Shown here in pieces: positions 1-11,024 of a DNA stretch of 64,000 nucleotides; positions within the stretch are counted from its first letter, which is position 1, and each line of letters begins with the position of its first letter. The stretch is taken from positions 2,418,001 through 2,482,000 of the forward strand of contig SPDT01000007.1 in the NCBI GenBank assembly GCA_008477525.1, in the 5' to 3' direction. The stretch is from Hypomyces perniciosus. Taxonomy: Eukaryota; Ascomycota; Sordariomycetes; Hypocreales; Hypocreaceae. The notes beneath the pieces are model-generated. The model was not told where the DNA came from. It was given only the letters and a program-made list of their open reading frames with translations, and ran no database searches. The position numbers were made by a program, and so were the translations under genes.

Positions 1-3000
1 AATTTTAGGCATCTTTTTTTTTTTTTTTTTTTTTTTTACAGAATATAGGGTCTATGTATGGCTTGTCAGGGATCGGGATTATGCCTCTCGGCAATTTCAA
101 CCAGTGAGGATGCGTTTCATCGCGATAGTATACTATTTCGGTGCGGAGCAGTATTTCTTACTAGCAGGTTATCGTCATGGACGCCCTTCTTTCTTGATTC
201 CAGACAATTTCCGACGGATCCGAAGCTTAGTGTTATGCTGCATAAAAATAGTCGGCCCATTTTTGGTAATACTATCTCCTTTCACCCCAAACTTCTACTC
301 CACTGCGTGGATACCTAGGGTATAATTTTCGAGCCTTGGCTCAGTTGATAACCAGTGACTATTGACTATATTCAAAGCCGCCATGGGGATAGTAGTCATA
401 TTGACTCGTTACTTCCGTCGGGGGTGTCTTGTTGTGACTTTGGCGAGACCCTCAGTGCCATCCCGAAGCCGTGACAAGTTACCGAGACTTTTCAATCCAA
501 TAACCGATAGCCGTGACGATAGCCTTCATGAGATTGTATGTAGGTCTGTTCTTGGTCACTGATAGGATTGACATTACACAATCCGTGTCTATCTATGTAC
601 TTCGTATACTGGCGCAGCGTCGAGACACCCTGTCCTCTCTGTCGGGGCCCAGGTCTTGGGTTGTAGATGACATGCTCTTAGCATCATATCTCCATTCTTG
701 TCTGCCAAATTTCGTTTAAGGATATGATCTTCTCATCTTGTAGCCCGTGGCAACTCCGTATTGAAAAGTTCACCCTGCCAAGCGGTCACAATAAAACAAA
801 GACCACCAAACATATACATTGCCATGGCAAACTCCAATTACCACATATTACTCTCATTGCTATGGTTGGAGTTTATTTCTATCTTCATCTGGCTGATAGA
901 TGTCCTATAGGTATCGTAAGCCTATAGTCTATAGTATAACAATACAAGGGTCAATGAGACACAATGATTTTGCCGGCCAGGGCAGATAATAATAAGACAT
1001 CCTAAGGAGAAAAAAACATACAAAGCGGGCGAAAGAACCCCCTAAAGGAGCATATTGACTGGTACATCAACCCTACACCTTTCCTAACTAGGGAAGAATA
1101 CGCGATTTGAGGACATAGTACTGGGTATGGGTGACGGGGGAAGGGAAGGGTCCTCTCTAGCGCTTGAGGTTACGGCTATTTCTGACGCTCTATACTCATT
1201 GCTATGGATTAATCCAAATGAGCTCTCCTTTTCAGCGAGTGTGGTAGTCTCGGCAGCATTCGGGAGGTCCAGTTCTTCCAAAATATGTTGAACTCGATAC
1301 TCTATTAGATATGAGTATCAAAACAGCCCCTTTTCAGTAGAATCAACAAACCATTCAGATTATCCAGTCCTGCTTTATCTTGGGGGAAGCGTGGAATAGA
1401 ATTACCAGTTCTGATACTGATGAGAGGGTTTCATCGAGATGAGAGGGACCCCCATTGCTGCAGATAGTCCTCATTACATAGATAGCTCCTATCCAGCGAT
1501 TTTTTTTACAATGCTATAATAATCCGTATAATAGCACAAGTTAGTACCCGTTTTATTGTCACCATTTGTCTGTGAAGCCCCTGAAGTTCTGTGCTTCCTT
1601 CATGACTGGCACATATCCAGCAATGGCGGGTATCGGGGAGCACAGACAAAACTACCTAGTAGCTATGTATTCATACGCATCTTGAGACTCTTTAAAATAG
1701 GTTTCCTCGATCTCCTTACAGAGTACGGAGTACTTGTCAAGGGAATGGGTAGTGTTGAAGGAAGTGAGGAAGAGCGGCACTAAGGACCACAATGAGATCA
1801 CAATGAGGCCGTGTGTCAACCTCAGTAACGGATAATTCCACATCACGGCACATTCCTTTATTCCTAACTAGCCTGTAAGAGCCCGGATGGTTAGCAAATT
1901 CATGTATTTAAGCAGCAGCTTTCCCCACCTAACTTGGGATCAGCAAGAGTGTCGAATTCTATCATTTTATGAATCTGCAAATGAGCCCTCATACTGTTGA
2001 TCTGTGATTGATACCGTGGCTGGTCCTCAGGATAGTAGCACACACAAAGAGACTTTATTGATTTCCGAGGAGGAAGTGATCCCTCACTCTCACGAGAGAG
2101 GGACAAAGATGCTCTTTATAAATAGTCGCAGACCCCTGTCTGTCATCATGGAGCTGTTATCCCTTATGTCACCTGACAGTGCTGAGGTCGTATATCCTAT
2201 CTTGGAGTCATCCTCAAGCAAGGAGACCACCCATAGCTGAAACACATCAGATTCAGGAGAAGCAGGCTTCTTATTGATTTACCTTACTCACAAGTATCAA
2301 GTCAAGTGAAAGCAATATTCTACATGCCTACCTACATGTTAGGTATCTATTTGACAGGCTTTCTTACGGAGAGGTGGCCTTTTGGAGGCAAATGATACCT
2401 ACGCTATTTATTGGACTATGTGTGCCAGCAGACGTAGAAGACAGAATTTGGGAGCCATCTAAACTCATCCAGGATACTAGAGATAGCGAAGACACTCTTT
2501 GATCCATCTAGCTACTTTTCCCAGTTACAGTTTACTCCTATGTGTTGAATAATTGCATTAATATCAGCATCTGGGTTCCCTAAGGTTCAAAACAACAATA
2601 TGGGCCCCCATATGCTCACATCACATCTACTCCACCGGATGCCATTGATTCAGATTGGGGTATTTCTATTTCGTCTAGTATCGCCTGATAATCTATATAT
2701 AGTATGGTACAAGTTAATCCAAAGTTGCAGTAACAATCATACACACGGAACTTCACCCCTGTCTCCCACGACATCGGTTCAGACATGGCCTGATGGAATA
2801 CAACGAAAATAGATCTCCGAATCTAAGGCATTTCGGCTAGATGCGTCGCTGCAGGATCGACGTCGGCGTTACCAGCGTACCGTAAACTCGAGCCGCTCAC
2901 TCGTCCAAAGAATCAGGTTGCGAAGAAAGTACCAGGCACCAACAATGTAGGCTGCCGAGCGCCAGTAGCAGGCCCATCGCGTTCCTGCAGAATCGCATCC

Positions 3001-3001
3001 G
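1..3001. other. AT-richer gene-poor left edge
   Basis: No protein family is recognisable on either strand. Open frames are short and show no domain or splice structure. Base composition is visibly more AT-rich than the coding neighbourhood that starts after about 2.8 kb. It opens with a T run at about 11-37. Two copies of the dispersed palindrome family occur here (597-609 and 1723-1733). It could be a decayed repeat or a long intergenic block; nothing seen decides between them. Confidence 0.5.
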
Positions 3002-3259
3002 CTATCGCAGGGGGCATAGGTAGGACAACGATCTAATTTTCTTTTCCTTGCCCGATTTCCCAAGCGTGATGGCACCAAGAATCAACATAGGCTTTGTACG
3101 TTTGCGGTATGTGATCCAATCGCAGGCCCAGCTCACCGACAAACGGTGTCGGTATGTCCGTCTCGCATGTGTTGGGAAATTTGGCATCTGCAGCCTCCCG
3201 AACGCCTCTCGTCTCCTAAACTCGAGATCGGGATGCGTAGTGTTACCACCCTGAGACAT
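3002..3259 (-). CDS. possible small gene, unrecognised
   Basis: An 85-codon frame starts at 3259 in a stretch of higher GC content just downstream of the AsnRS gene. The first 40 or so residues are charged and arginine-rich. A possible 45-nt in-frame intron (GTGAGC..AAG) would follow residue 41. A second frame overlapping its 3' end (about 2869-3078) encodes a tryptophan- and tyrosine-rich hydrophobic stretch that could be a membrane segment, so a spliced membrane protein is possible. I do not recognise either part, and a chance frame is equally plausible. Confidence 0.15.
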   Translation of the reverse strand: MSQGGNTTHPDLEFRRREAFGRLQMPNFPTHARRTYRHRLSVSWACDWITYRKRTKPMLILGAITLGKSGKEKKIRSLSYLCPLR

Positions 3260-3467
3260 GGTCTCGCGTCATACAATCGCACCTCGACGCAGATCGCCGT
3301 TTGTTGGACTGCTGTGTGAGCGTGCTTGCCTGAAATGAAACAATCCGAGGTAGGTAAGCATTGAAGAGCACGACAGACTGGTTGCTTTGCCACATCCCGA
3401 GACGTCGGTTCAATATCCTACCCGGTCGTAAGGATGGGTCAGAGCGTGTGAATGTGAAAGGCCAGAT

Positions 3468-5252
3468 TCAGCAATCGCAGCGCTCGTAGTGGCGCGGGAA
3501 TGGCACTACATCACGGACAGTGGGAACACCGGTTAGATAGCTCAACAGGCGATCAAAGCCGAGACCGAATCCGCCATGAGGAGGACAGCCCCAGCGTCTC
3601 AGATCGAGGTACCACCCCAGGTTGCTAGATTTTGCTGTCCGGGGTGTCGGAACCTCCAGGCCATGTCGTCTCATGTTATCCTCTAGTTCAGCGAGTCGAT
3701 GCTCTCGCATGGAGCCTCCCGCAAGCTCTCCGAGATTGGGAACTATGAGATCGAAACAATCAACTGTCTCTCCCTGAGGTGGCGGTGACGCCGACTGAAG
3801 CATGTAGAAAGCCTTGATATCTCGTGGATATTGAGTGATGAAGACGGGGACATAGGCGTCGTTTGTCTGGTCGAACCCAACCTTCTCGGCAAGGTATCTT
3901 TCGTGCTCAGACTGGAGACCTGTGCCCCATACTGGCTTGTGCTCAAACATATGAGCCACAGGCTGGAGCATCTCGATAGCTTCAGTGTACGTAATTCGAG
4001 GCCAACGCTCCTCAACTAAGAGCCCCCTCCATCGGCGTAGTAACTGTTCCCGATCTACCAGGTCGTTGAACGCCAAGCGCTCTGCAGGATCTTTGGCATC
4101 AAGTCTATTTTTTTCTAGCTCCTGAGCAGCTCCGAGCTGCTTGAGTCCCTGGGCAAGAGACGCGAGCATTTTCTGGACAAGGTCCATGACCTCATCCATA
4201 TCTCGAACGAAACTCATCTCAACCTCAAGCATATAGAACTCGCTCAAGTGTCGAGAGGTGTCACTCTGTTCGGCTCTAAAGGTCGGCGAAAGAGTCCACA
4301 CATTTCCAAGGGCCTGAGATAAGGCCTCAAGATGAAGCTGTGTTGAGACGGTAAGGTACTTCGGGTCCCTGAAGAACTCTGTGGGCCCGCCAGCTTTGAC
4401 GCTGAAGGCCTCGCCAGCGCCTTCACAGTCCGATGAGGTTATGATGGGAGGGTGGGTTTGCTGAAACTTCTCTTGAAAGAAGAACTGGGTAAGTAGGGCC
4501 ATGGAGTCTGATCGCAGGCGAAGGAGAGTGGAGTTGAGGGGAGTTCGTGAGCGTAGGTGCGATATTGTCCGCAAGCTCTCGGGAGTCTGGTACTTGTTCT
4601 GAATAGGGTATGTCTTAAGGCACGCTGGGTTAGACGAGCAGAGTGGAAGCATCAGGACGACAGTCTTACGTGGGGATTAGACGGCCCGAGAACCTCTACC
4701 TCGCTGACCTGCAGCTCGGCAGTAGTTGAAGCTCGGCTGGCATCATTCTCGTCAATTTCACTGACACGTCCGGCCTGAGCTGAATCTTCTGATGCAACAT
4801 CAGACGACTGGTTTGGGGCCGTGAAGTTTTTTTCATGAGAAGTCACGTTGGTCTGTCTAGAAAGTTCACTATGCCAGGTTCCCCTGAGACGAACGGCGGC
4901 GCCAGGGCGAATGCTACAAGATTGTCAGCTACGTAATCCTCGCAGCAGTGCTGGGATGAGGGCTGACGCACCCTCCCGCAAGGTTCTTGTCAACAACTGC
5001 CTGCAATGGCCTCATGGATGAGCCATCCGTGATATCAATGAAGCGGACACCAGAGCTCTTCCGGACCGACCTGACCCAGCCGCAGATTTCGACGTCCGAG
5101 ACATGTTCCCTCGGCTGCCATAATTTGAGATCGGCTACAGTCTTCAGGTCCCGATGGCGTTCGCCAGGAACGCGGATGGAGTAGAGCCTCTTATGCAGAA
5201 GAAGACCCTTTTGATACCATTTGGGAAACCGGTGGACGGAGAGTGGCGACAT
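3468..5252 (-). CDS. slm5: asparaginyl-tRNA synthetase, mitochondrial type
   Basis: Class II synthetase that charges tRNA-Asn, predicted to act in mitochondria like yeast Slm5. Exons are 5252-4972, 4913-4670 and 4613-3468; introns (58 and 56 nt) have GT..AG ends and the exons sum to 557 codons (556 aa). The N-terminal third holds the OB-fold anticodon-binding domain (residues about 35-100, including VEICGWVRSVRKS). The catalytic core has motif 2 as FRAEQSDTSRHLSEF (about 287-301), a variant of the usual FRAENSNTSRHL, and motif 3 as GFGLGFDRLLSYLTG near the C-terminus. The basic, hydrophobic N-terminus (MSPLSVHRFPKWYQKGLLL) fits a mitochondrial import signal. AspRS is less likely because of the long middle insert ending in EVEVLGPSNP and the GGFGLGFDRLL ending typical of AsnRS. 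Confidence 0.93.
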
Positions 5253-5588
5253 GGCTGCTTCTGGAGCTGAATGGATGAGGTAAATGCTTATCTGTTGGAC
5301 GCGTGGAAGCGTCTCATGAATGGCAGCGATGCATGAGGATGTGTGCCCAAGGGTGGGAGGAAAGACGCCTCCGTAATAATGGCGTACGTCGATGCGCCTT
5401 ATGTCTTTGAGCTGAACTCAAGATTGACAACTCCCATCTCTCGGGAGCAAATTAGAAGCCATCACGATTCACCACCAGCAGCAGAGCAAAAAGGAAAAAC
5501 TGTTATGCCGCGGGTGAGCGAAGGCGGTGAAGACAGCGAATCCGTCTGTTCGGTACCAAACAGGTACTCTCGCCTGGTGTACCGATGC

Positions 5589-5801
5589 TCAGTGACCGCA
5601 GCATGTTGGGGCCCCTGTTTTAGTGGCGTGCGCTACGTCCACCACAATGGGCCCATTGCTACAGCGGCTCCGTAGCGCCGGGAATGCCCGTAAGGCTGGA
5701 CGTGGTTTCCCAGTGTGACTTGTGCAGCGGGTACCAAGTACAGGCACAGGGGATGGTGAATCTGGGGCCTCGTCCTTGCTTTTTCCTTTCTTGGGCGGCA
5801 C
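5589..5801 (-). CDS. possible first exon, MPPKKGKSK-type N-terminus
   Basis: A 70-codon frame begins MPPKKGKSKDEAPDSPSPVP, a lysine-rich, then proline/serine-rich start typical of fungal nuclear proteins. After about residue 22 the composition becomes arbitrary. A GT that could serve as a donor lies at that point, but no convincing downstream exon is present before the AsnRS start at 5252. The (GA)n tract lies about 160 bp upstream of the ATG. It may be a first exon, a gene remnant or chance; I cannot assign a function. Confidence 0.2.
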   Translation of the reverse strand: MPPKKGKSKDEAPDSPSPVPVLGTRCTSHTGKPRPALRAFPALRSRCSNGPIVVDVAHATKTGAPTCCGH

Positions 5802-5957
5802 GATGCAACCGCATCGACTCCATCTCAGTCATCCCTCGGCATCAAAACGCATCCACTTGATTGATTTTGTACGAAGTGCTTCGTATCCATTATTGTCATT
5901 ATTATTATTAATCACGGAGCACGCGCGGCCATCGTCAAAGGTAGCGCGAAGTCGCAT

Positions 5958-5959
<2 letters not shown>

Positions 5960-5997
<38 letters not shown>
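5960..5997. repeat. (GA)n microsatellite
   Basis: About 19 uninterrupted GA units, followed directly by a CT-rich tract (6016-6060), giving a purine block next to a pyrimidine block on the same strand. Confidence 0.95.
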
Positions 5998-6004
<7 letters not shown>

Positions 6005-7010
6005 GCGTGGCAGTGTCATCAGCTCCTCTCGTCTCCTCTCCCCTCCTCTCCCCTCTCCCTTCATGACATGGAACAGCAGACAGACAGTCCGGAAACGTCG
6101 CTGCTTTGCGAGTTTTGCGAAATTGGCACTGGCGTCGATGCAGGTGGCCCCCTTTTGTCGTCTAACCACTCTTTCTCGTGTCTCAGCCGGCGTCTGATCA
6201 TTGCTTGAATGGGTCCAACCAGCACCGAAAGATTTCGTTCACCACTACGACTCGTACTTCGTATGCCAGGCCAGTCCCTACCCATGCGACTGGATTGGAC
6301 GCTTGCGTCGACTAGCACAGTCTGATGGCAGACCATCATTCGCAAACCATCTTCGCCCCCAACCCTGCAGGCTCGTCCAACAGCCCAGGAAGATCTGCCT
6401 CCCTGGACTTGGTCCCATGTCCATGTCCCGCGCCTAGATCCCTGTCCAGGTTCAACAGGGCGAGATGAGGTACCACAGATCTGATCCGCATGAGCCCGCA
6501 ACAATGTTCCGGTCCAGCCTAGTACATGCACCTCGTCATGGTTCCCGGGATCGGTTCCATCAGATGAATAACTGTAGTGGCTCTGGCGCCCAGTGAAAGT
6601 TGTGTTTGAGATGCCTGGCCTCTCTGGCTCTCGGTCCTCCAGTGAGATCTTGCAGCAGCACGGATGCACACCCTCCGTCCCGTCAACTTGGATGCCGGCG
6701 CCCTAGTACGGAGTAGTAGGTATTTTTGTCTCGCCAACGAGACAGTATTTGGGCCCCCGGGCGCTGCGTCAAGCGACGCTTCGCGTTTTCTTTAAAGCCC
6801 AGTAGCCTCTCAACTGTTCCCTTCTGGGTCCAGTCCGCTCGCCTGCCGCTGGTTTTGTTCTAAACATGTGGTTCAGATCTTGGACATATTGGGTCGTACA
6901 ATTGATCGCAATCCCTACCTCTCGCTTCGCCTTCTCGATGACGATTCTCTTCTGAATCACCACTTTGTAGCCTTGCCTTCAGTGAATTGTGGCAGGACAA
7001 GAGGACAGAC

Positions 7011-7019
7011 ATATAAAAG
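7011..7019 (+). promoter_or_regulatory. TATA-like box of the PARG-like gene
   Basis: ATATAAAAG lies 142-150 bp upstream of the ATG at 7161 and is followed by a pyrimidine-rich leader, the usual fungal core-promoter arrangement. Positional inference only. Confidence 0.45.
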
Positions 7020-7160
7020 TCGTTGGATCCTCCCCCTTTGTCCATGTGTTGAATTGTCACCACATCCCTCAACTCTTACTTCAGCTTTTTTTCTTTGATC
7101 CTTGCTACCGCCTTTTTGTTACTCATTCATTCCAATATCTACTAGAAAAACACCGTCGAG

Positions 7161-8177
7161 ATGGCCCCAGGATCGAAATCTAGCAAGGTAAAGCCGTCCG
7201 ACGTGGCGGCTGATACCAAAAGAAACTTCATTCCTCACATCAAGGCTAACTACGCCGACATGTTTCCCCCATACTCTATCCGCTACCAATACCCCGCGGC
7301 ACAACTGGATATTCAACGTCGAAAGTTGAGCACTCACCCGCCAACATTCCGAATTGAGAATGGCGATCCTGTCATGAGGGCTATAGAATACGCTGCTATG
7401 GAAAACCAAAATGGCGAGGCAGCTTGGGGCCGGATTCGGATTCCCTTTTTATGCGCTGCCAATGAGCGCCGCCCAGGAGGAGACTGGGAGACAGGCTGCG
7501 CAGGATACGAAGAAAAGCTTTGCCGGAGAAGCAACCTCTCAGCCACACTGGGCACTCCTTGGCCGAAGACAGGGGAGACGTCCAACTACCCAATCCCATC
7601 CTTTGGCGGGATCATCTCGGATTCCGTGGTTGTATGTCGGGGTCCTCACGAGCGCTATGAGCCGCTCGATCGCTTGTATGACCTACCGGTTGTATCGGTC
7701 CCGCCAACGCGGTGGCCGAAGCTCAAGGACAACGGGACGAAGTATTCCTTCTCTGAAGAGCGCGACTTGATCCGGGAAAAGATCCGTGGAGCTCTTCGCA
7801 TTTGCCTCTATCACAACTACGATCGTGTCGTTATTGGAGACTTTGGTCTTGGGAACGGCTATCGCAACCCCCCGAAGGAGCTCGCTGAGATCTGGCGCGA
7901 TATCTTCCTCTTTGACCCAGACCTTCGCGGACAGTTCGCTTACGTCATTTTTGTCTTTGAGGACCCCATGCAGAGTACGACCCGCTTGATCCATGACGAG
8001 ATGGCCAAGAAGGATAGGAAGAGCGGTGGCTCGTCCGGGACAAAAACGTCTTTGAGCACCAACACATCACATCCTACCGACATGAGCATCTTTGAGCGGG
8101 TCTTTGACGAAAGTGAGATTGGGCGTGTCCTTTGCCAACCGGATCCACGATATGGACTGGACATGATTACGTCGTGA
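7161..8177 (+). CDS. microbial-type PARG (DUF2263-like) protein
   Basis: Intronless, 338 aa. It resembles the microbial-type poly(ADP-ribose) glycohydrolase domain, a macrodomain fold that binds ADP-ribose. The signature region is NERRPGGDWETGCAGYEEKLCRRSNL (residues 101-126), matching the family pattern of a glycine loop followed by paired glutamates and LCRRS. In canonical members the loop is GGG and the catalytic triplet is QEE; here they read GGD (106-108) and YEE (116-118), so both glutamates are kept. A second family block, VVIGDFGLGNGYRNPPKELAEIWRDIF (about 223-249), corresponds to the conserved late loop and helix. No signal peptide or membrane segment is visible. The start is supported by a TATA-like box and a pyrimidine-rich leader. 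Hydrolysis of ADP-ribose is family inference; ADP-ribose binding without catalysis is also possible. Confidence 0.8.
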   Translation: MAPGSKSSKVKPSDVAADTKRNFIPHIKANYADMFPPYSIRYQYPAAQLDIQRRKLSTHPPTFRIENGDPVMRAIEYAAMENQNGEAAWGRIRIPFLCAANERRPGGDWETGCAGYEEKLCRRSNLSATLGTPWPKTGETSNYPIPSFGGIISDSVVVCRGPHERYEPLDRLYDLPVVSVPPTRWPKLKDNGTKYSFSEERDLIREKIRGALRICLYHNYDRVVIGDFGLGNGYRNPPKELAEIWRDIFLFDPDLRGQFAYVIFVFEDPMQSTTRLIHDEMAKKDRKSGGSSGTKTSLSTNTSHPTDMSIFERVFDESEIGRVLCQPDPRYGLDMITS

Positions 8178-11024
8178 GGGACTACACGTTTTCACACCTG
8201 GATACGGCAACAGTCTACCATCTATGACTCAAGATGGACGAAAACACAGAAATAAGGATCCCTGAATCTATGTTGGGCCCTTGCCTCTCTCTTCCCATTC
8301 CCTATTTGATGACGAGTGGACTGTCTTATGTGATGATGGCGTCGTTTTTCGGGCGGCACCGTGACCTCTTTTTTGTGATGAGCTATTTTTTGACCTTCAA
8401 GCCTCTTGTTTGCTCAGCAGACAGTGGAAGGAGGCCTCACATGTTTGTGACGGACTCCGTAGGGACATGGTTCAGCAACCACGAATGGCTAGAACGGACT
8501 GGGCTTGGTTGGCTGGCGAGTGAACAGGGGATAACGCGCTATGTGTTGCTTTTTTGTCTCGAATCTCTGTTGTTTACGTTTCCATGCTCTGCATAGACTC
8601 ATCTCACATGTACGATTGGCCCTGCGGTGGCGGACTGCGTTTTTTTTCTTGCACACTGAGATGGTGGGCAAGGTACGAAGTACTGTTACTATCTATGAAT
8701 GTGCGGTGTGAAAGCAAGTATGCGGCTCTATGTACTCCGTATTTGTTTCTGAATCGAATTACGCATTGGATCATCAAGCCCTGGACGTCGACTATTGGTG
8801 ACAAGAGGCAGCTGACATCAGACCCGCAGTCGTCGCCGACTTGTGAGTTGGCTGAGACATGGATGTGACGTCTTGAAGAGTGACTTCGGAGCAGGGAGAT
8901 CTCGCTGTCCTTGTCTGGCAGCACTAGTTGTGATTGGGCTTGATGATGTACGTGTCTGTAATGTATCTGTATGTATTTATAAAGGAGGCATGTTGGAACA
9001 CTTGGAATCGCGTATGACTGTATAAGTGGCTGATGGATGTGCAGACAAACATCGTCACAAGATGATGTCCACATATATGGGGCAGAGAATATTACGACAT
9101 ACATACGAGTAGACTATTGCAGAGGAGGATACATATATTCAAGGGGCAGAGATGAAGAGCTCCACTTGCCGTCCCGGTCCCCTCCCGCGGAACGCTGGCG
9201 GACTTGCGATGCTTGATATATATATATATATATATATATATACTATACTTTATATATAGAAATCGACATTCAGCTCCCAAAGTTCCCTGCATCATATCTG
9301 TGCCAACCACGTCTCACAGAGCTGCAGAATGGAGCTCCCTTCTATTACCGACTACTATGAAAAAGTCTCACCCACAAGCCGGCGGGCTGAGTCTGTTATA
9401 CGAGCTCCGGCAACCTGGTTTCCGGTTCTGTTGGGGAGAGAGATTCAGGGCTTAGGGGGGCTGTTTTGCATTTGTATTAAGCATAATACATATTACATAT
9501 GTTCTTGGCCGTGCGGTGAGGAGAGGAGCTTGCAGCATTTCATCATGTCCCATCAATCTCAGCGGGAGAGGACCGTGCCGATGCCACATTGAATATATTA
9601 CCAAGTATCTTGATGGCTCAATTCACCAGAGGCACGTCTTATGTAGTCTAACTCAACGAAACCCACATCCTCTCCCTCCCTTTCCTCTTCCCCCTCCCCA
9701 CACCAACCCTATACATACAACTACTACTATTACATGTTCTCTACAGAATGCTTCTTTTAATAGAGCTGTGCGGAGCACTTCGTATGATACATGCATACTA
9801 CATACTCCTGCCCTTGGAACGGCTCACCACGCCATGACGCGGACATGAATGAGTTGAAAGGGAGGCGAAACTTGGAAAGGACCCATTGCGGCTGCGCTTC
9901 TGCTCCACCCTCATCCCTAAAACAAGTCTTGGCAGCTGTTTCATTTTAACGTAAACTGGGTATTTTGCATTTCCAGCTCATCATCTAGCTGAGATGCTGA
10001 AAAAAAGAGAATCAACCAACGGCTACATATCCGGCCGCAGAGCAGCGAGAGGAGGTCTCTTCTCTTCTCCTATACTTGTCGTACTTGTAGTGAATACTAC
10101 GCCTAATGCCCACGACAGGGGCAAGGGTTGTCTGGATAGCAGGGGGTGTTTCACGTCCGAACAAGCTTCATACATACAGAGAGACCTGTGAACCAGGACC
10201 CCTTACATCGGGACTGGGATCACGGAGCGGTATTCCCGGAAGATCTCATGGTCTGTGTCTTCCCTGCCCTTGGGCTCATATGCCATGGGTCAAAACTTTT
10301 CTTTCATCTCGACTCGCATGGTTTGCCGATTAGCTTCACAAAAATCATCGGATCTCAAGGGATGCGGTTTCACAAACTGCCCCCCCTGGTCACCTCTCAC
10401 GTGGTACAAGAAAAGTCTTTCATTATTACTTCGTACTCTCCCTCTCTCTCCCCTTTGGATATATGAGTAGTACATGCTTTGGACTGATTGCTCATTAAAT
10501 TATCCCCAAGAAAACTTCCATCAGCTGGATATAACATGGCTTTCGGATGACGAACTGTGTGTGCTTGCTCCAGAGGCATGCGGAGACTTGCTGAGCCAAC
10601 CGTACGATATTTACTTCGTACCCCCTCTTCTATATACGACCTAGTGCCGAGATGCCGCCTCTGTACGATAAATGAACGTAAACTTACTCTTTCATGTGAA
10701 AAGAAGAAAAACACAGAGGCGGTAAGGGTGACGAAAGGAATGCAAGGTAATATGGGCGAATAGATACCCCATGTGAACGGGCACGGCACAGATGGCGCAA
10801 ACAAGACTCCGGCGAGCAAGACCAAGACATCTCTGATATTGATTGGGACAGCTTCAACAACCCATGGGCTTCTCTCACATCACCGTTACCCAAAGCCTAT
10901 ATGCTCTGCACCTGAGCCCGCATGTTGCATCTGCACCTCCCCGATGCTTCCCTCCGCCTGGGAGCGAGCGAGCGCAATCTCGCGCGCGCCATCTCAGTGT
11001 TACCGTGGCACAGCAGTCTCCCGC
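8178..11024. other. 2.8-kb intergenic stretch, no gene seen
   Basis: It lies between the 3' ends of the PARG-like gene and SEC24 (convergent). It holds an AT dinucleotide repeat (9216-9242), several copies of the dispersed palindrome (8673-8683, 8732-8740, 10427-10436, 10612-10621) and short unconvincing frames. No RNA gene or mobile element was recognised. Confidence 0.5.
9216..9242. repeat. (AT)n microsatellite
   Basis: Thirteen or so uninterrupted AT units, with a second short TATATATA run at about 9251-9258. Confidence 0.95.

Larger units (their letters stand above)
5253..7160. other. intergenic stretch with GA repeat
   Basis: This is the spacer between the divergent AsnRS and PARG-like genes. 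It contains a doubtful exon-like frame (5589-5801, -), a GA dinucleotide repeat (5960-5997), one dispersed palindrome (6706-6715) and a TATA-like box (7011-7019). A 202-codon frame at 6061-6669 (-) has no recognisable domain and reads like unselected sequence. No tRNA or other RNA gene was seen. Confidence 0.5.

Noticed and set aside
6061..6669. 202-codon frame on the minus strand
   Set aside because: No domain, arbitrary composition, no leader or splice pattern; reads as chance.
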